Shown here in pieces: positions 51,167 to 60,382 of a stretch of DNA of 64,000 nucleotides. The stretch comes from Bacteroidota bacterium (lineage in GTDB: Bacteria; Bacteroidota; Bacteroidia; B-17B0; Aurantibacillaceae), in NCBI GenBank assembly GCA_016194985.1, contig JACQAK010000013.1, forward strand, positions 101,999 to 165,998. Direction: 5' to 3'. Position 1 is the stretch's first letter. Each line of letters starts with the position of its first letter. Made by a program: the position numbers and the translations under genes. The notes beneath the pieces were generated by a model. That model saw only the letters and a program-made list of their open reading frames with translations. It was not told the DNA's origin and searched no databases.

Positions 51167-54100
51167 TTATTTGAATAAATTCAAATAGCCCTGCTGACTG
51201 TAATCTTTGCCATCCAAGCCGGTGCATTTTAAAATATAAAAATAAGTTCCCGAAGAATGATTTCCTCCATCCCAAAAATCATCAGCCGATTTTATAGTAT
51301 AGACTTTTGTCCCCCATCTGTTAAAAATATCACAAGTTAAATCTTTCATACCCGATGCAATAATTTTAAAATGATCATTGGATCCATCTCCATTAGGTGT
51401 AAAGACATTTGGAACAATCAATACTGAGTTTTCCAACACCGTAATTGTAGTAGTAGCCGACACACTACATACACTAAATGCATCGGTTGCCGTTAATGTT
51501 ACCACATAAACACCGGGCAAATTATATGTATGATCGGGATTTGACAACGTAGAAATATTATTATTTGAATCACCAAAATTCCATGAATATGCGGCTGCAC
51601 CCGTACTTTGATTTGTAAAATTAACAAGTAATGGTGCTGTACCTGATAATGGATTAGCTGTAAAAGCAGCGTTAATAGATAAAGACGTAACATTTGAAGT
51701 TGCCGTATTAACACATCCATTACTATTATCTTTCACCGTAATTACATAGTTACCTGCTGAACTTACTGTAACAGTACCTGTTGTACCGCCTGATACGATT
51801 GTCCCATTTAATGTTGTCCAGCTGTATGTTACATTAGTAGGAGAGGATACAGCTATTATATTAACCGTATTGGAGTTGCAAGGTATGATCGTATTACTTA
51901 CAGTAACAGTTGGCAAGGAATTATTTTGAGTAACTACTACTTGTATTGAAGATGAACAACTGGTTAATGTGTTGGTTACCGTACAAACAAAAGTTCCCGC
52001 CGAATTAAATGAGGCATTGGAAGAGGTTGAACCTGATAATGGTGCAGGGTTCCAGCTATACGTCAGATCGTTTGAAGGGGTAGCTGTTACTGTTGCTGAA
52101 CGTGTTGCATTGTTACAATCCAAGATTAAAGATGAGGATGAAATGCTCAGCAAAGAAGCCCCTGCATTTGGAAACACCTGTACTGTAGATTTAGATGTAC
52201 ATCCATTCGAAGGATCTGTAGCGGTTAATGTATAAATACCAACGGCACAAGCTGATGTTGTAAGTGTGGTTGCAGAACCGCATATACTTGCACCAGTCCA
52301 GTTTTCAGTAGCATTTGTTGGCGTTGCTACACTTCCTGCCAATGACACTGAATTCGACAAGCATGTTAATGTTTGGTTTGGCCCTGCACTTACACCTGTT
52401 GGAGCTACTGTATTTTGTACTACCACTGCTGTTGTTGAATAGGTACATCCATTAGTCGTATTTAGCACGGATAAAGTATATGTACCGCCTGATCCTGAAG
52501 CAGATGTATTTTGAGTATTCGTAGTTGCCAAAACACCTCCGATAGGGGCTGTCCATGTATAACTCATACCCGATAAAGAAGAATTTAATGTCACGCTCGT
52601 ATTTGTGCAGGTTAACATTCCGGCAGCGGTAGCCGTAGTTACGGGCACAATTGTATTACTGGTTACTACTACCTGAACAGGAACTGAACAGTTACTTATT
52701 GTATTTGTAATTGTGCAAATATATGTATTAGCATTTGTAAAGGTAGCAACGCTTCCGTCTGTTGAAACTGTTGCCGGAGGAGTGTTCCATACATAAGTAA
52801 CATCGGTATTAGGCGTACTTGTTACCGTTACTGAACCAACTGAATTATTACAGTCAAGTGCTATAGAGGTAGACGAAATTGTTCCGGTTGGAGCGCCTGC
52901 ATTTGGAAATATTTGAACCGTTGCATTCGCAGAACATCCGTTTGCCGGATCAGTTGCCGTTAGCGTATAAATTCCGGCTGCACAAACAGATGGGGTAAGT
53001 GTAGTAGCCGCCCCACATACATTAGCACCTGTCCAGTTAACCGAAGCATTTGTTGGGGAAGAAACACTTCCCGAAAGCGTTACTGAATTCGACGGACAGG
53101 TTAATGTTTGGCTGGAGCCTGCATTCACTCCTGTTGGAACAGGATTGATAGTAACCGAAGCAATTTGAGTATTAGTACATGTGCCAACACCACCCGTAAC
53201 TGTATAACTTGTTGGAGACACAGGAGAAACAGAAATTGTAGAAGTTGTAGCTCCGGTACTCCAGGTATAAGAAGAGGCTCCGCTGGCTGTTAATACCGTA
53301 GATGCTCCCGGACAAATGGCTGCCGACGTTACAGAAATGGTTGAAGCAGATCCCACGATGATATTTTTATACTCAACAGCCGTACAGCCTAAAGATGATG
53401 TAGCCTGTAAGATTGCTACATATGTACCTGTATTAGGGAATACAACAGTATGAGGGCCAACACCCGTAGCTGTTGTCACAGGGCTTCCTGTTGGGTTAAA
53501 ACTCCAGTCTAAACTACTATAATTTGTAGATGTTGAACCGTCAAAGGTTACGGATTCTCCGGCACAGATAGTCGTATCGGATGCAATGATATTTGGATCA
53601 GGTCCTAAAAACGTACCTGTGCCTCCCCATACAATATTAAATCCAGTGTTTCCATTTGCATTATTAATTAATATGGCATAGCTGGTTCCTGCCACCATAT
53701 TAATTTGCTGGCAATATGCATTTTCGCCCGGATCACAACCCGGATCTTCAGATATATCAGTATCAGTGGCGCTTAATCCTGTAGAACCTGTTGCATTTAA
53801 ACAAGCAGAAGTGTTACAACGTATAATGGTTCTTCCTCCGCAAGGGTTTGTTCCGGATAGTTGATATAGCACATAATCTATATCATTCGAAGGATCTAAA
53901 GGAGTTAAATCAAACAATAGAGTTCCTGATGTGCCACAAGTCCAGGTATACCAAACAGAATTACTTTCTGCATCTGTAAAAATATCACCTGTCATACAGG
54001 AATTTGTTTCGTTGGCTGGTTCGTTGGGATTTGACCCACCGCCTGACAAAGTACTAACACTCAAAGGATTTTTACTGCATAATTTACCGGCTCCACCACA

Positions 54101-54274
54101 ATCTGCGCTAGCCGGTGGCGGTGGCGTGTAGTTATTAACGCATAGCTCAAAAGTTCCAACATTTGCAGCTGTACTACTTATTCTAATAAGATATGTCTGC
54201 CCCAAAACCAAACCGCCTACATATAACTGATTATACCCGCTACCTGCTGTACCATTACTACAGCCTAATTGATT
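51167..54274 (-). CDS. T9SS type B surface protein, 3' part (frameshifted)
   Basis: This is the main reading frame, about 1035 residues, of a third paralog. It begins after the AAA run at 54273-54275, where one A too many breaks the gene; removing it gives GGTIDNQLGCSNG. It contains the end of a first beta-sandwich domain, a second one (about 60-220 of this frame: SNSVWYTWTCG, DIDYVLYQLSG) and a PKD-like domain. Ig-like modules in the order B-C-A-B-C, a PKD domain (YSWNFGD) and the type B sorting domain (NVFTPNGDGSNDHFKI, FNRWGTKVY, YLNLFK) follow. The intact protein would have about 1130 residues and be exported to the cell surface. Confidence 0.88.
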   Translation of the reverse strand, partial: NQLGCSNGTAGSGYNQLYVGGLVLGQTYLIRISSTAANVGTFELCVNNYTPPPPASADCGGAGKLCSKNPLSVSTLSGGGSNPNEPANETNSCMTGDIFTDAESNSVWYTWTCGTSGTLLFDLTPLDPSNDIDYVLYQLSGTNPCGGRTIIRCNTSACLNATGSTGLSATDTDISEDPGCDPGENAYCQQINMVAGTSYAILINNANGNTGFNIVWGGTGTFLGPDPNIIASDTTICAGESVTFDGSTSTNYSSLDWSFNPTGSPVTTATGVGPHTVVFPNTGTYVAILQATSSLGCTAVEYKNIIVGSASTISVTSAAICPGASTVLTASGASSYTWSTGATTSTISVSPVSPTSYTVTGGVGTCTNTQIASVTINPVPTGVNAGSSQTLTCPSNSVTLSGSVSSPTNASVNWTGANVCGAATTLTPSVCAAGIYTLTATDPANGCSANATVQIFPNAGAPTGTISSTSIALDCNNSVGSVTVTSTPNTDVTYVWNTPPATVSTDGSVATFTNANTYICTITNTISNCSVPVQVVVTSNTIVPVTTATAAGMLTCTNTSVTLNSSLSGMSYTWTAPIGGVLATTNTQNTSASGSGGTYTLSVLNTTNGCTYSTTAVVVQNTVAPTGVSAGPNQTLTCLSNSVSLAGSVATPTNATENWTGASICGSATTLTTSACAVGIYTLTATDPSNGCTSKSTVQVFPNAGASLLSISSSSLILDCNNATRSATVTATPSNDLTYSWNPAPLSGSTSSNASFNSAGTFVCTVTNTLTSCSSSIQVVVTQNNSLPTVTVSNTIIPCNSNTVNIIAVSSPTNVTYSWTTLNGTIVSGGTTGTVTVSSAGNYVITVKDNSNGCVNTATSNVTSLSINAAFTANPLSGTAPLLVNFTNQSTGAAAYSWNFGDSNNNISTLSNPDHTYNLPGVYVVTLTATDAFSVCSVSATTTITVLENSVLIVPNVFTPNGDGSNDHFKIIASGMKDLTCDIFNRWGTKVYTIKSADDFWDGGNHSSGTYFYILKCTGLDGKDYSQQGYLNLFK

Positions 54275-54560
54275 TATCAATCGTTCCTCCAAAACCACTT
54301 CCATTAGTAGAGATCAAAACACTTGTTCCCGTAGCTGTAAATGAAAACCAAACATCAGATGTTGAAGCTCCGGTCCAGCAGGAAGCTACACCAAATCCAC
54401 TGGCTGTAGAGCCGGCATTAGTGTAAATAGCCGCGTTCGAACAATAATTAGTAACATTAGTCAATGTTAATGCAGAAGAACAATCGTCTCCTTGCGATAA
54501 AGCAACATTAACAAAACACAAATTGACAAGCAATAGACAGAAAGAGTAGATTTTTTTCAT
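54258..54560 (-). CDS. T9SS type B surface protein, 5' part (frameshifted)
   Basis: The first 96 or so residues of the third paralog: a signal peptide (MKKIYSFCLLLVNLCFVNVA, then LSQ), then the start of a beta-sandwich domain (DDCSSALTLTNVTNYCSNAA, DVWFSFTATGTSVLISTNGS). The frame runs into TAG at 54258 five codons after the AAA run 54273-54275. By itself it would be a short secreted fragment. It is divergent from 54718. Confidence 0.85.
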   Translation of the reverse strand: MKKIYSFCLLLVNLCFVNVALSQGDDCSSALTLTNVTNYCSNAAIYTNAGSTASGFGVASCWTGASTSDVWFSFTATGTSVLISTNGSGFGGTIDKSIRL

Positions 54561-54717
54561 AGTTCACCATATTTGGAAGTGACAATGTATAAAAAAAAAT
54601 TAAGCAAAACGGAAAACCAATTTTTTTTCAGAAATAGAAAAATCATTCCCGGGGTCTAAAAAATTTAGTTTAACAAATAGTTCCAATTTTTTAATACTTT
54701 TAATGTTTTTATAACCC

Positions 54718-55680
54718 TTGATTTTATCCAGAAAAAATACCATTTTTTTAAGCAAATTACTGATTGGTGTCATTAGTTTTTGGATCATTTATTCACGTCT
54801 TAGTCAAATTCCTCAATTAAAAGAGCAATGCCTATTTTGGTTAAACGAACCTCATATGTATGTTGTGTTATTGATCGTATTATGTTTAATGCCTGTAAAT
54901 TGGGGGATCGAAAGTTATAAATGGAACATGATTACTCAACAGGTAGAACAGGTATCTTATGTTACTGCTTTAAAATCCGTTTTTTCAGGTGTGTGTGTAG
55001 GAAATATAGCTCCCGGCAGGGCCATGGAATTTTTAGCCAAAATTATTTTTTTTAAGCCCGAGAACAGGCCAACTATTACCATACTCCATTTTATAAATGG
55101 CATGTTTCAAATGCTGATCACGGTGGTAGTAGGTATCATCTCTATTGCGTTTAAACTTAATCAAAGCAACCAATCTTCCAATTTTATTTATGTTGTTTTA
55201 GCAGGAGGTTTTTGTCTTATTCTGTTTTTCTGCTGGGCTATTTTAAATGTATCATTTATTCAAAAAAAATTAAGATTCATTAAATGGTTCAAAAAAATAG
55301 ATGATGCGGGACATATTCAATTTTCAAAAACACTCCTTCTGAAATTAGTCTCTTTTTCCATCATCCGTTACGTTGTGTTTACATCTCAATTTTATTTAAT
55401 CTATCAGTCATTATCACCACAGCATCATGCTGCACAAACCTTTATGAGCATAGCCGCTTATTTTATGCTTACCAGTCTTATTCCCATGATCAGTATTATA
55501 GAACCAGCCATTAGAGCCGCCATTGCTTTGTTTGTATTTAATAATGCCGACGATAATACAGTAACGGTGGTTTTGGCGTCTACCTTTGTTTGGATCATCA
55601 ATGTAGTTGTACCAAGTGCGGTTGGCTATATGATCATTTTAAGAGAAAAAATAGATTTCAGATCTGCAGGTGCTAATTGA
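54718..55680 (+). CDS. Lysylphosphatidylglycerol synthase/flippase-type membrane protein
   Basis: The 320-residue protein has about eight membrane segments. The pattern (KWNMI, VTALKSVFSGVCVGNIAPGR, then MEFLAK, LTSLIPMISIIEPAIRAAIA) fits the LPG_synthase_TM/UPF0104 family, whose members lie beside glycosyltransferases and may move lipid-linked intermediates. There is no catalytic transferase domain, so it is not an MprF. The start is a TTG; the next Met is after the first membrane segment. It overlaps the glycosyltransferase gene by 11 bases. Confidence 0.8.
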   Translation: MILSRKNTIFLSKLLIGVISFWIIYSRLSQIPQLKEQCLFWLNEPHMYVVLLIVLCLMPVNWGIESYKWNMITQQVEQVSYVTALKSVFSGVCVGNIAPGRAMEFLAKIIFFKPENRPTITILHFINGMFQMLITVVVGIISIAFKLNQSNQSSNFIYVVLAGGFCLILFFCWAILNVSFIQKKLRFIKWFKKIDDAGHIQFSKTLLLKLVSFSIIRYVVFTSQFYLIYQSLSPQHHAAQTFMSIAAYFMLTSLIPMISIIEPAIRAAIALFVFNNADDNTVTVVLASTFVWIINVVVPSAVGYMIILREKIDFRSAGAN

Positions 55681-56800
55681 ACTATACATATTTGCTTTTA
55701 TTATAGTAGCGTACGGAACGTTTACAACACTGGCCGTTATCGGATTTAACAGATTAAATCGTGCTATTAAACCAACGCCATTTGCCGATACTCCATTTAT
55801 CTCTATCGTTATTTCTGCCCGAAATGAAGCCGACACTATTGAACTTTGTCTCAGGCAAATTATAAAGCAGGAGTTTCCTAAAACCGGTTTCGAAGTGATT
55901 CTGGTTGATGATGACTCAAAAGATAGCACCTACGACATTGCATTTCAAACATTAAAAGATTCAGGCTTATCCTATCAACTCATTCAACAAACAGAACATC
56001 ATGGAAAAAAACAAAATCTGGCGTTGGCTATCCAAAAATCAAGAGGCTCTGTGATTATAACCTCCGACGCTGATATTGTGTATCGTTCTGTCAACTGGCT
56101 TTCTACCATTTCTGATTATTTCAAAGTGTATGCTCCCAATTTGCTAATTATGCCTATCGACTTTGAAAGCCGTTCAGGTTTTTTAGAAACGTTTCAAATA
56201 GTAGAAAACATAGCCCTTACCGGAATTACGGCAGGTTATAGTGGATTACAAAAACCCTTTATGTGCAATGGTGCTAACCTGGCCTTTAAAAAAACAGCGT
56301 ACGAACATGTAAATGGCTATGAATCACATCTTCACATCACATCCGGTGAAGACGTTTTTTTACTGGAAGATCTAAAAAAGCTAAATCCTGCAGCCATTCA
56401 TTATGGTGCTATGAGGGATTTGATAATTAAAACAAGGTCTCAAACCACATTCAAATCATTATTTAATCAAAGGGTAAGATGGGCCTATAAAGCAAAATAC
56501 AATACCAATAAGCTCAATTTATTTGCAGGATTTATTGTTATGGCTGCCAATATTTTATTTTTGGCTTTATTAGTCGCAATCCTCAAAAAATCAGTCATTA
56601 TACCTTATTTATCGATTTTTGCACTTGCAAAGTGTGTTTTTGATTTTTTGTTGCTATTTTTAGCTTCAGATTTTTTAGGGCGCGCTAAATTTATTGTGTG
56701 GCTTATCCCTTTTGAATGTGTATATTGGTTATATGCATTTTTAGTGGGAACTGCCTCTTTATTTTTTAAGCCTTACTGGAAAGAAAAAAAAATTAACTAA
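55670..56800 (+). CDS. Family 2 glycosyltransferase, membrane-bound
   Basis: The 376-residue protein starts at a GTG inside the upstream gene. An N-terminal membrane segment (about 2-22) precedes a GT-A domain: VISARNEADTIELC, LVDDDSKDSTYD, TSDADIVY (metal-binding DxD-type), SGEDVFLLEDL and QRVRW, the QxxRW motif of processive-type enzymes. Two or three membrane segments close the chain (about 285-365). It uses a nucleotide-sugar to extend a membrane-linked acceptor on the cytosolic side. Overlap with the flippase-like gene suggests a shared pathway (inference). Confidence 0.88.
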   Translation: MLIELYIFAFIIVAYGTFTTLAVIGFNRLNRAIKPTPFADTPFISIVISARNEADTIELCLRQIIKQEFPKTGFEVILVDDDSKDSTYDIAFQTLKDSGLSYQLIQQTEHHGKKQNLALAIQKSRGSVIITSDADIVYRSVNWLSTISDYFKVYAPNLLIMPIDFESRSGFLETFQIVENIALTGITAGYSGLQKPFMCNGANLAFKKTAYEHVNGYESHLHITSGEDVFLLEDLKKLNPAAIHYGAMRDLIIKTRSQTTFKSLFNQRVRWAYKAKYNTNKLNLFAGFIVMAANILFLALLVAILKKSVIIPYLSIFALAKCVFDFLLLFLASDFLGRAKFIVWLIPFECVYWLYAFLVGTASLFFKPYWKEKKIN

Positions 56801-58060
56801 TTGCTATTTAAAAAACAACATAACGACTATATTTCAGAATCTCTTTCTGTGCAAACATGGCGACGTTTTAAAAGAAACAAGCTGGCTATGTTTGGGTTAT
56901 GCTTAATTGTTATTGCAACTACTATTTCAATTTTAGGTTTTTTAATCACTCCTGATTCGTCGCCTTACGCCAATGACCAAAAGCCTGAATTACATATCAA
57001 AAAACCCGGATTTAACGCGCATATGTTATTAGCCAGAAAAAATGAGCTGTCTCATAAAGCAGGCTGGTTTAATAAAATGATCTTTGGTGAAATAAGTGAT
57101 TACACATACATTCCGGCATATTCATATTCTTTTAAAGGATTTGACATTGTAATTGAAGAGTATACCGGTAACGAACCTAATAATGGAAATAAAGTAGCTT
57201 ATAATTTAGCCGACGTTGTATACGACGTGAACAATAACTATCCTATTAAAAATGACAGCGTCACCAATCAAATTGAATTTTATCAATTAAGCACCGGAGA
57301 GAAATTAAAATTAAGCGCTACTGAATTACAAAAATCCGTTACAGAAAATAATATCAAAGACCGACGTTATATTTTAGGGACAGACCTAGCCGGCCGCGAT
57401 CTTTTAAGCCGTTTAATGATAGGCACGCGTATCTCTTTATCCGTTGGTTTTATCTCTGTTATTATTTCCATTGTGATTGGTATTTTATTAGGCGCTATGG
57501 CCGGATACTTTAGAGGTTGGCTGGACGATGTGATCATGTGGTTGATTAATGTTGTATGGTCTATTCCAACATTATTATTGGTTATTGCTATCACTTTGGT
57601 GTTAGGAAAAGGAATTTTACAGGTGTTTATCGCTGTAGGATTAACCATGTGGGTAGATGTGGCGCGTTTGATCCGTGGTCAAATATTAAGTATTCGTGAA
57701 AAAGAATTTGTAGAAGCCGGCCGGGCTTTAGGATTTAAAAATATGCGCATTATTTTGCGTCATATTTTACCAAATGTAATGGGTCCTGTTATTGTTATTG
57801 CAGCCTCCAATTTTGCAGCGGCTATTTTAACAGAAGCCGGACTTAGCTTTTTAGGAATTGGTGCTCAACCTCCTACGCCATCATGGGGAGAAATGATCAA
57901 TGCGCATAGAGGCTATGTATTGGTAGACGCAGCCTATCTTGCGTTTGTACCCGGTTTGGCTATTATGGTATTGGTATTGGCATTTATGTTGGTAGGAAAC
58001 GGATTAAGAGATGCATTAGATTCCAAATCTTTGGACAGTAAGCCATTGATGGGGCATTAA
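56801..58060 (+). CDS. ABC transporter permease, OppC/DppC type
   Basis: The 419-residue protein starts at TTG right after the glycosyltransferase stop codon. It has an OppC-type N-terminus (WRRFKRNKLAMFGLCLIVIA), a large periplasmic insertion of about 120 residues (about 60-185), then GTDLAGRDLLSRL and five membrane segments. The EAA loop (EAGRALGFKNMRIILRHILP) that contacts the ATPase and LTEAGLSFLGIG follow. It should work in peptide or nickel import with OppB, OppD, OppF and a binding protein, none of which is nearby. Its partners must be encoded elsewhere. Confidence 0.9.
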   Translation: MLFKKQHNDYISESLSVQTWRRFKRNKLAMFGLCLIVIATTISILGFLITPDSSPYANDQKPELHIKKPGFNAHMLLARKNELSHKAGWFNKMIFGEISDYTYIPAYSYSFKGFDIVIEEYTGNEPNNGNKVAYNLADVVYDVNNNYPIKNDSVTNQIEFYQLSTGEKLKLSATELQKSVTENNIKDRRYILGTDLAGRDLLSRLMIGTRISLSVGFISVIISIVIGILLGAMAGYFRGWLDDVIMWLINVVWSIPTLLLVIAITLVLGKGILQVFIAVGLTMWVDVARLIRGQILSIREKEFVEAGRALGFKNMRIILRHILPNVMGPVIVIAASNFAAAILTEAGLSFLGIGAQPPTPSWGEMINAHRGYVLVDAAYLAFVPGLAIMVLVLAFMLVGNGLRDALDSKSLDSKPLMGH

Positions 58061-58157
58061 GAATGATTCGTCATGTTAAAAAAGCATTTTGACGGCTATT
58101 TCTGAAATTAATTATTACTTTTACCAGCTTAAAATTAGCAGATAAAAAAGCATTTTT

Positions 58158-60197
58158 ATGAAAAAACTCATTACTCTTATCTTTATATGTTTAGTAACTA
58201 TTGGCTCTGGCCAGGTAAGCAAGTATTTGAGAAAAGGTTCCAAAGCACTTGAAAAAAACAAACTGGAATCTGCCAGAATCAATTATCAAAAAGCATACGA
58301 CCTTGATAAAACAGCTTACGAAACAAATGCCAGTATGGGTTATTTACTGGCAGAGTTTTATTACAAATATGAAGAAGCCTTACCGTATTTAGAAATTGCC
58401 TATAGCAAAACACCCACGGATACCGTTGCCGATTTGCTGGGTGCACTGGCAAAATGCTATCAATACGTGGGGGAATTTAAAAAAGCATATTCCCTGTTTG
58501 ATAATTTAATTGTAAGAGCCACATTGGATAAAGAACAAGACAAAGCCTACATCATTGATTTGAAAAAGCGCAAAGAAGATTGCTTGTTTGCGGAAAAAAA
58601 CAAAGAGTTAGTTTATGATAAAAATATTTACGTTGGAAACGTAGGTCCAAAAGTAAATACTGATATGCCGGAATATGTACCTGTCATTACCCCAAATAAC
58701 GAATTACTATTTACATCTCGCAGAAAAGATTTCGAGAAAGAAAAAACAAGTAAAATAGATGACAAGTATTTCGAAAATATTTACATCAGTAAAATAGATA
58801 ACAACGGTAAACCACAAACCGCCAAAGTATATACCATACCAAAAGAAATTTTAAAAACAAATCCAAGGAAAAGTCATTTATCCATCATTTCAGCTTCTAC
58901 AGACGGCAATACCATGTTTGTGTTTCAGAAAAATAAAATCCACGAAATTAAAACAGAGGGCAATACAAAAACAGTAAAAGCTTTATCTAAAAATGTGAAT
59001 ATCGATTTTTATCAAAACCATGCCACTATCAGCAAGGATGGGAATACGCTTTTATTTACAAGTGAAGATGACAGAGGAAAAGGTGGGCTTGATATTTATA
59101 AATCTGTAAAAGGCAGTGATGGTGAATGGGGTGTTCCTGAAAATCTAGGATCCACAATAAATACAGAATACGACGAAGATTCTCCTTACTTATCTGATGA
59201 CGGAAAAACATTATACTTTTCATCAAAAGGACACGAAGGCTTTGGAAATTATGATATTTATAAAAGCACATACAGTAATGGTTCTTGGTCTCAACCACAA
59301 AATTTAGCACACCCTATTAACTCTCCGGGCAATGATATTTTTATGATCGAATCCGATCATTTCAATAACGGATATTTATCATCTCACCGACAAGGCGGCA
59401 AAGGTGATATGGATATATACAAAATTACGTATCTCGATAAATTCAAAAAAGAATGTTCGGAGAAAAAAAGTGCTTTGGTTTCTATTAATTCCAAAATAAC
59501 CGATAAAGAAACATTTGCTGTTAATTTCGAAAGTTCTATTCCTTCCAACTTAAACGTGATTGCTTATCAATGGACCTTTAATCAAACCAAATTACCAAAT
59601 GACGCTTCTCAAATTACTCATACCATCTCTTTAACGTCTCCCGGTGATTCTGTATTTGTAAAAGTGATCGCCGGTTGTGATACCTGTATCGAACCTGTTG
59701 TGCTTTGTAACAATCTTATTTACAAAGTACCTGCAGATATGATTGCGGTTACACCCGTTGAAGAAGCTGGTAAAAATCCTTACGATGATAAATTGATTTT
59801 ACCATATTTAAATAAATCAAAACTGGATGCTTTAGGATTAAATATGACGCCTATTTATTTTAATTTGAATAAATCCAACATCAGAGAAGATGCTGTTGCT
59901 ATTTTGAAAAATAACATTGATATATTATCCAAACATCCTGAATTATCCATATTAATCTATGGTTTTGCGGATAGCAGAGGCTCGGAAGCCTATAACCTGC
60001 CTTTATCTAAAAAACGTGCGCAGCATGTGAAAGAGTATTTGGTATCTAAAGGATTGAAAGTAAAACAAATTGAACAAGTGTCTGGCAAAGGCGAAGCTTT
60101 TATTTTAAACAAATGCACAGAGGGTGTAAGTTGTGAAGATGCTGAACATGAAGTAAACCGTAGAGTAGAGTTTATTATTTTTGAAAATAAAAAATAA
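58158..60197 (+). CDS. PorE-like OmpA-family protein (TPR, beta-propeller, PKD-like, OmpA)
   Basis: The 679-residue protein has a signal peptide (about 1-18, ending GSGQ), TPR repeats (about 22-135) and a WD40-like PD40 propeller (about 165-425: PVITPNNELLFTSRRK, ISKDGNTLLFTSEDDRGKGG, LSDDGKTLYFSSKGHEGFGN, GGKGDMDIY). A PKD-like domain (about 440-535) and a C-terminal OmpA domain (about 565-679: IYFNLNKSNIRED, GFADSRGSEAYNLPLSKKRA, EVNRRVEF), which binds peptidoglycan, follow. PorE of the T9SS has the same order but with a carboxypeptidase-regulatory-like domain where this one has the PKD-like part, so it may be a paralog. It has its own 97-base upstream gap. Confidence 0.88.
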   Translation: MKKLITLIFICLVTIGSGQVSKYLRKGSKALEKNKLESARINYQKAYDLDKTAYETNASMGYLLAEFYYKYEEALPYLEIAYSKTPTDTVADLLGALAKCYQYVGEFKKAYSLFDNLIVRATLDKEQDKAYIIDLKKRKEDCLFAEKNKELVYDKNIYVGNVGPKVNTDMPEYVPVITPNNELLFTSRRKDFEKEKTSKIDDKYFENIYISKIDNNGKPQTAKVYTIPKEILKTNPRKSHLSIISASTDGNTMFVFQKNKIHEIKTEGNTKTVKALSKNVNIDFYQNHATISKDGNTLLFTSEDDRGKGGLDIYKSVKGSDGEWGVPENLGSTINTEYDEDSPYLSDDGKTLYFSSKGHEGFGNYDIYKSTYSNGSWSQPQNLAHPINSPGNDIFMIESDHFNNGYLSSHRQGGKGDMDIYKITYLDKFKKECSEKKSALVSINSKITDKETFAVNFESSIPSNLNVIAYQWTFNQTKLPNDASQITHTISLTSPGDSVFVKVIAGCDTCIEPVVLCNNLIYKVPADMIAVTPVEEAGKNPYDDKLILPYLNKSKLDALGLNMTPIYFNLNKSNIREDAVAILKNNIDILSKHPELSILIYGFADSRGSEAYNLPLSKKRAQHVKEYLVSKGLKVKQIEQVSGKGEAFILNKCTEGVSCEDAEHEVNRRVEFIIFENKK

Positions 60198-60248
60198 CTC
60201 ATTTTATGAGAATAATGTAAACTTGTTTTAATCGTTTTTTATTATTTT

Positions 60249-60349
60249 TTTGGGCGTATCCCTTCGGGTCGGGCTTTCGGCACTCGCTTTTTCATTTGTC
60301 CTTCGGAGCAAATAAAAAGAGCTCAAGCAAAGCCTCAATCCCTTACGCA
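60249..60349. repeat. Half copy of the MITE-like element
   Basis: It starts TTTGGGCGTATCC and continues TCGGGCTTTCGGCACTCGCT, then AGAGCTC and CCTCAATCCCTTACGC. This is the inverted equivalent of 34918-35023 with the internal palindrome replaced by CCTTCGGG. Only one terminal repeat is present. It occupies the gap between convergent genes ending at 60197 and 60383. Confidence 0.7.
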
Positions 60350-60382
60350 AATTTTACAATAATATTAAACTAATAAAATCAT

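Noticed and set aside
39897-54560. Plus-strand reading frames opposite the giant adhesin genes
   Set aside because: They are shadows of the Thr/Ser-rich repeats, without starts, signals or family motifs.
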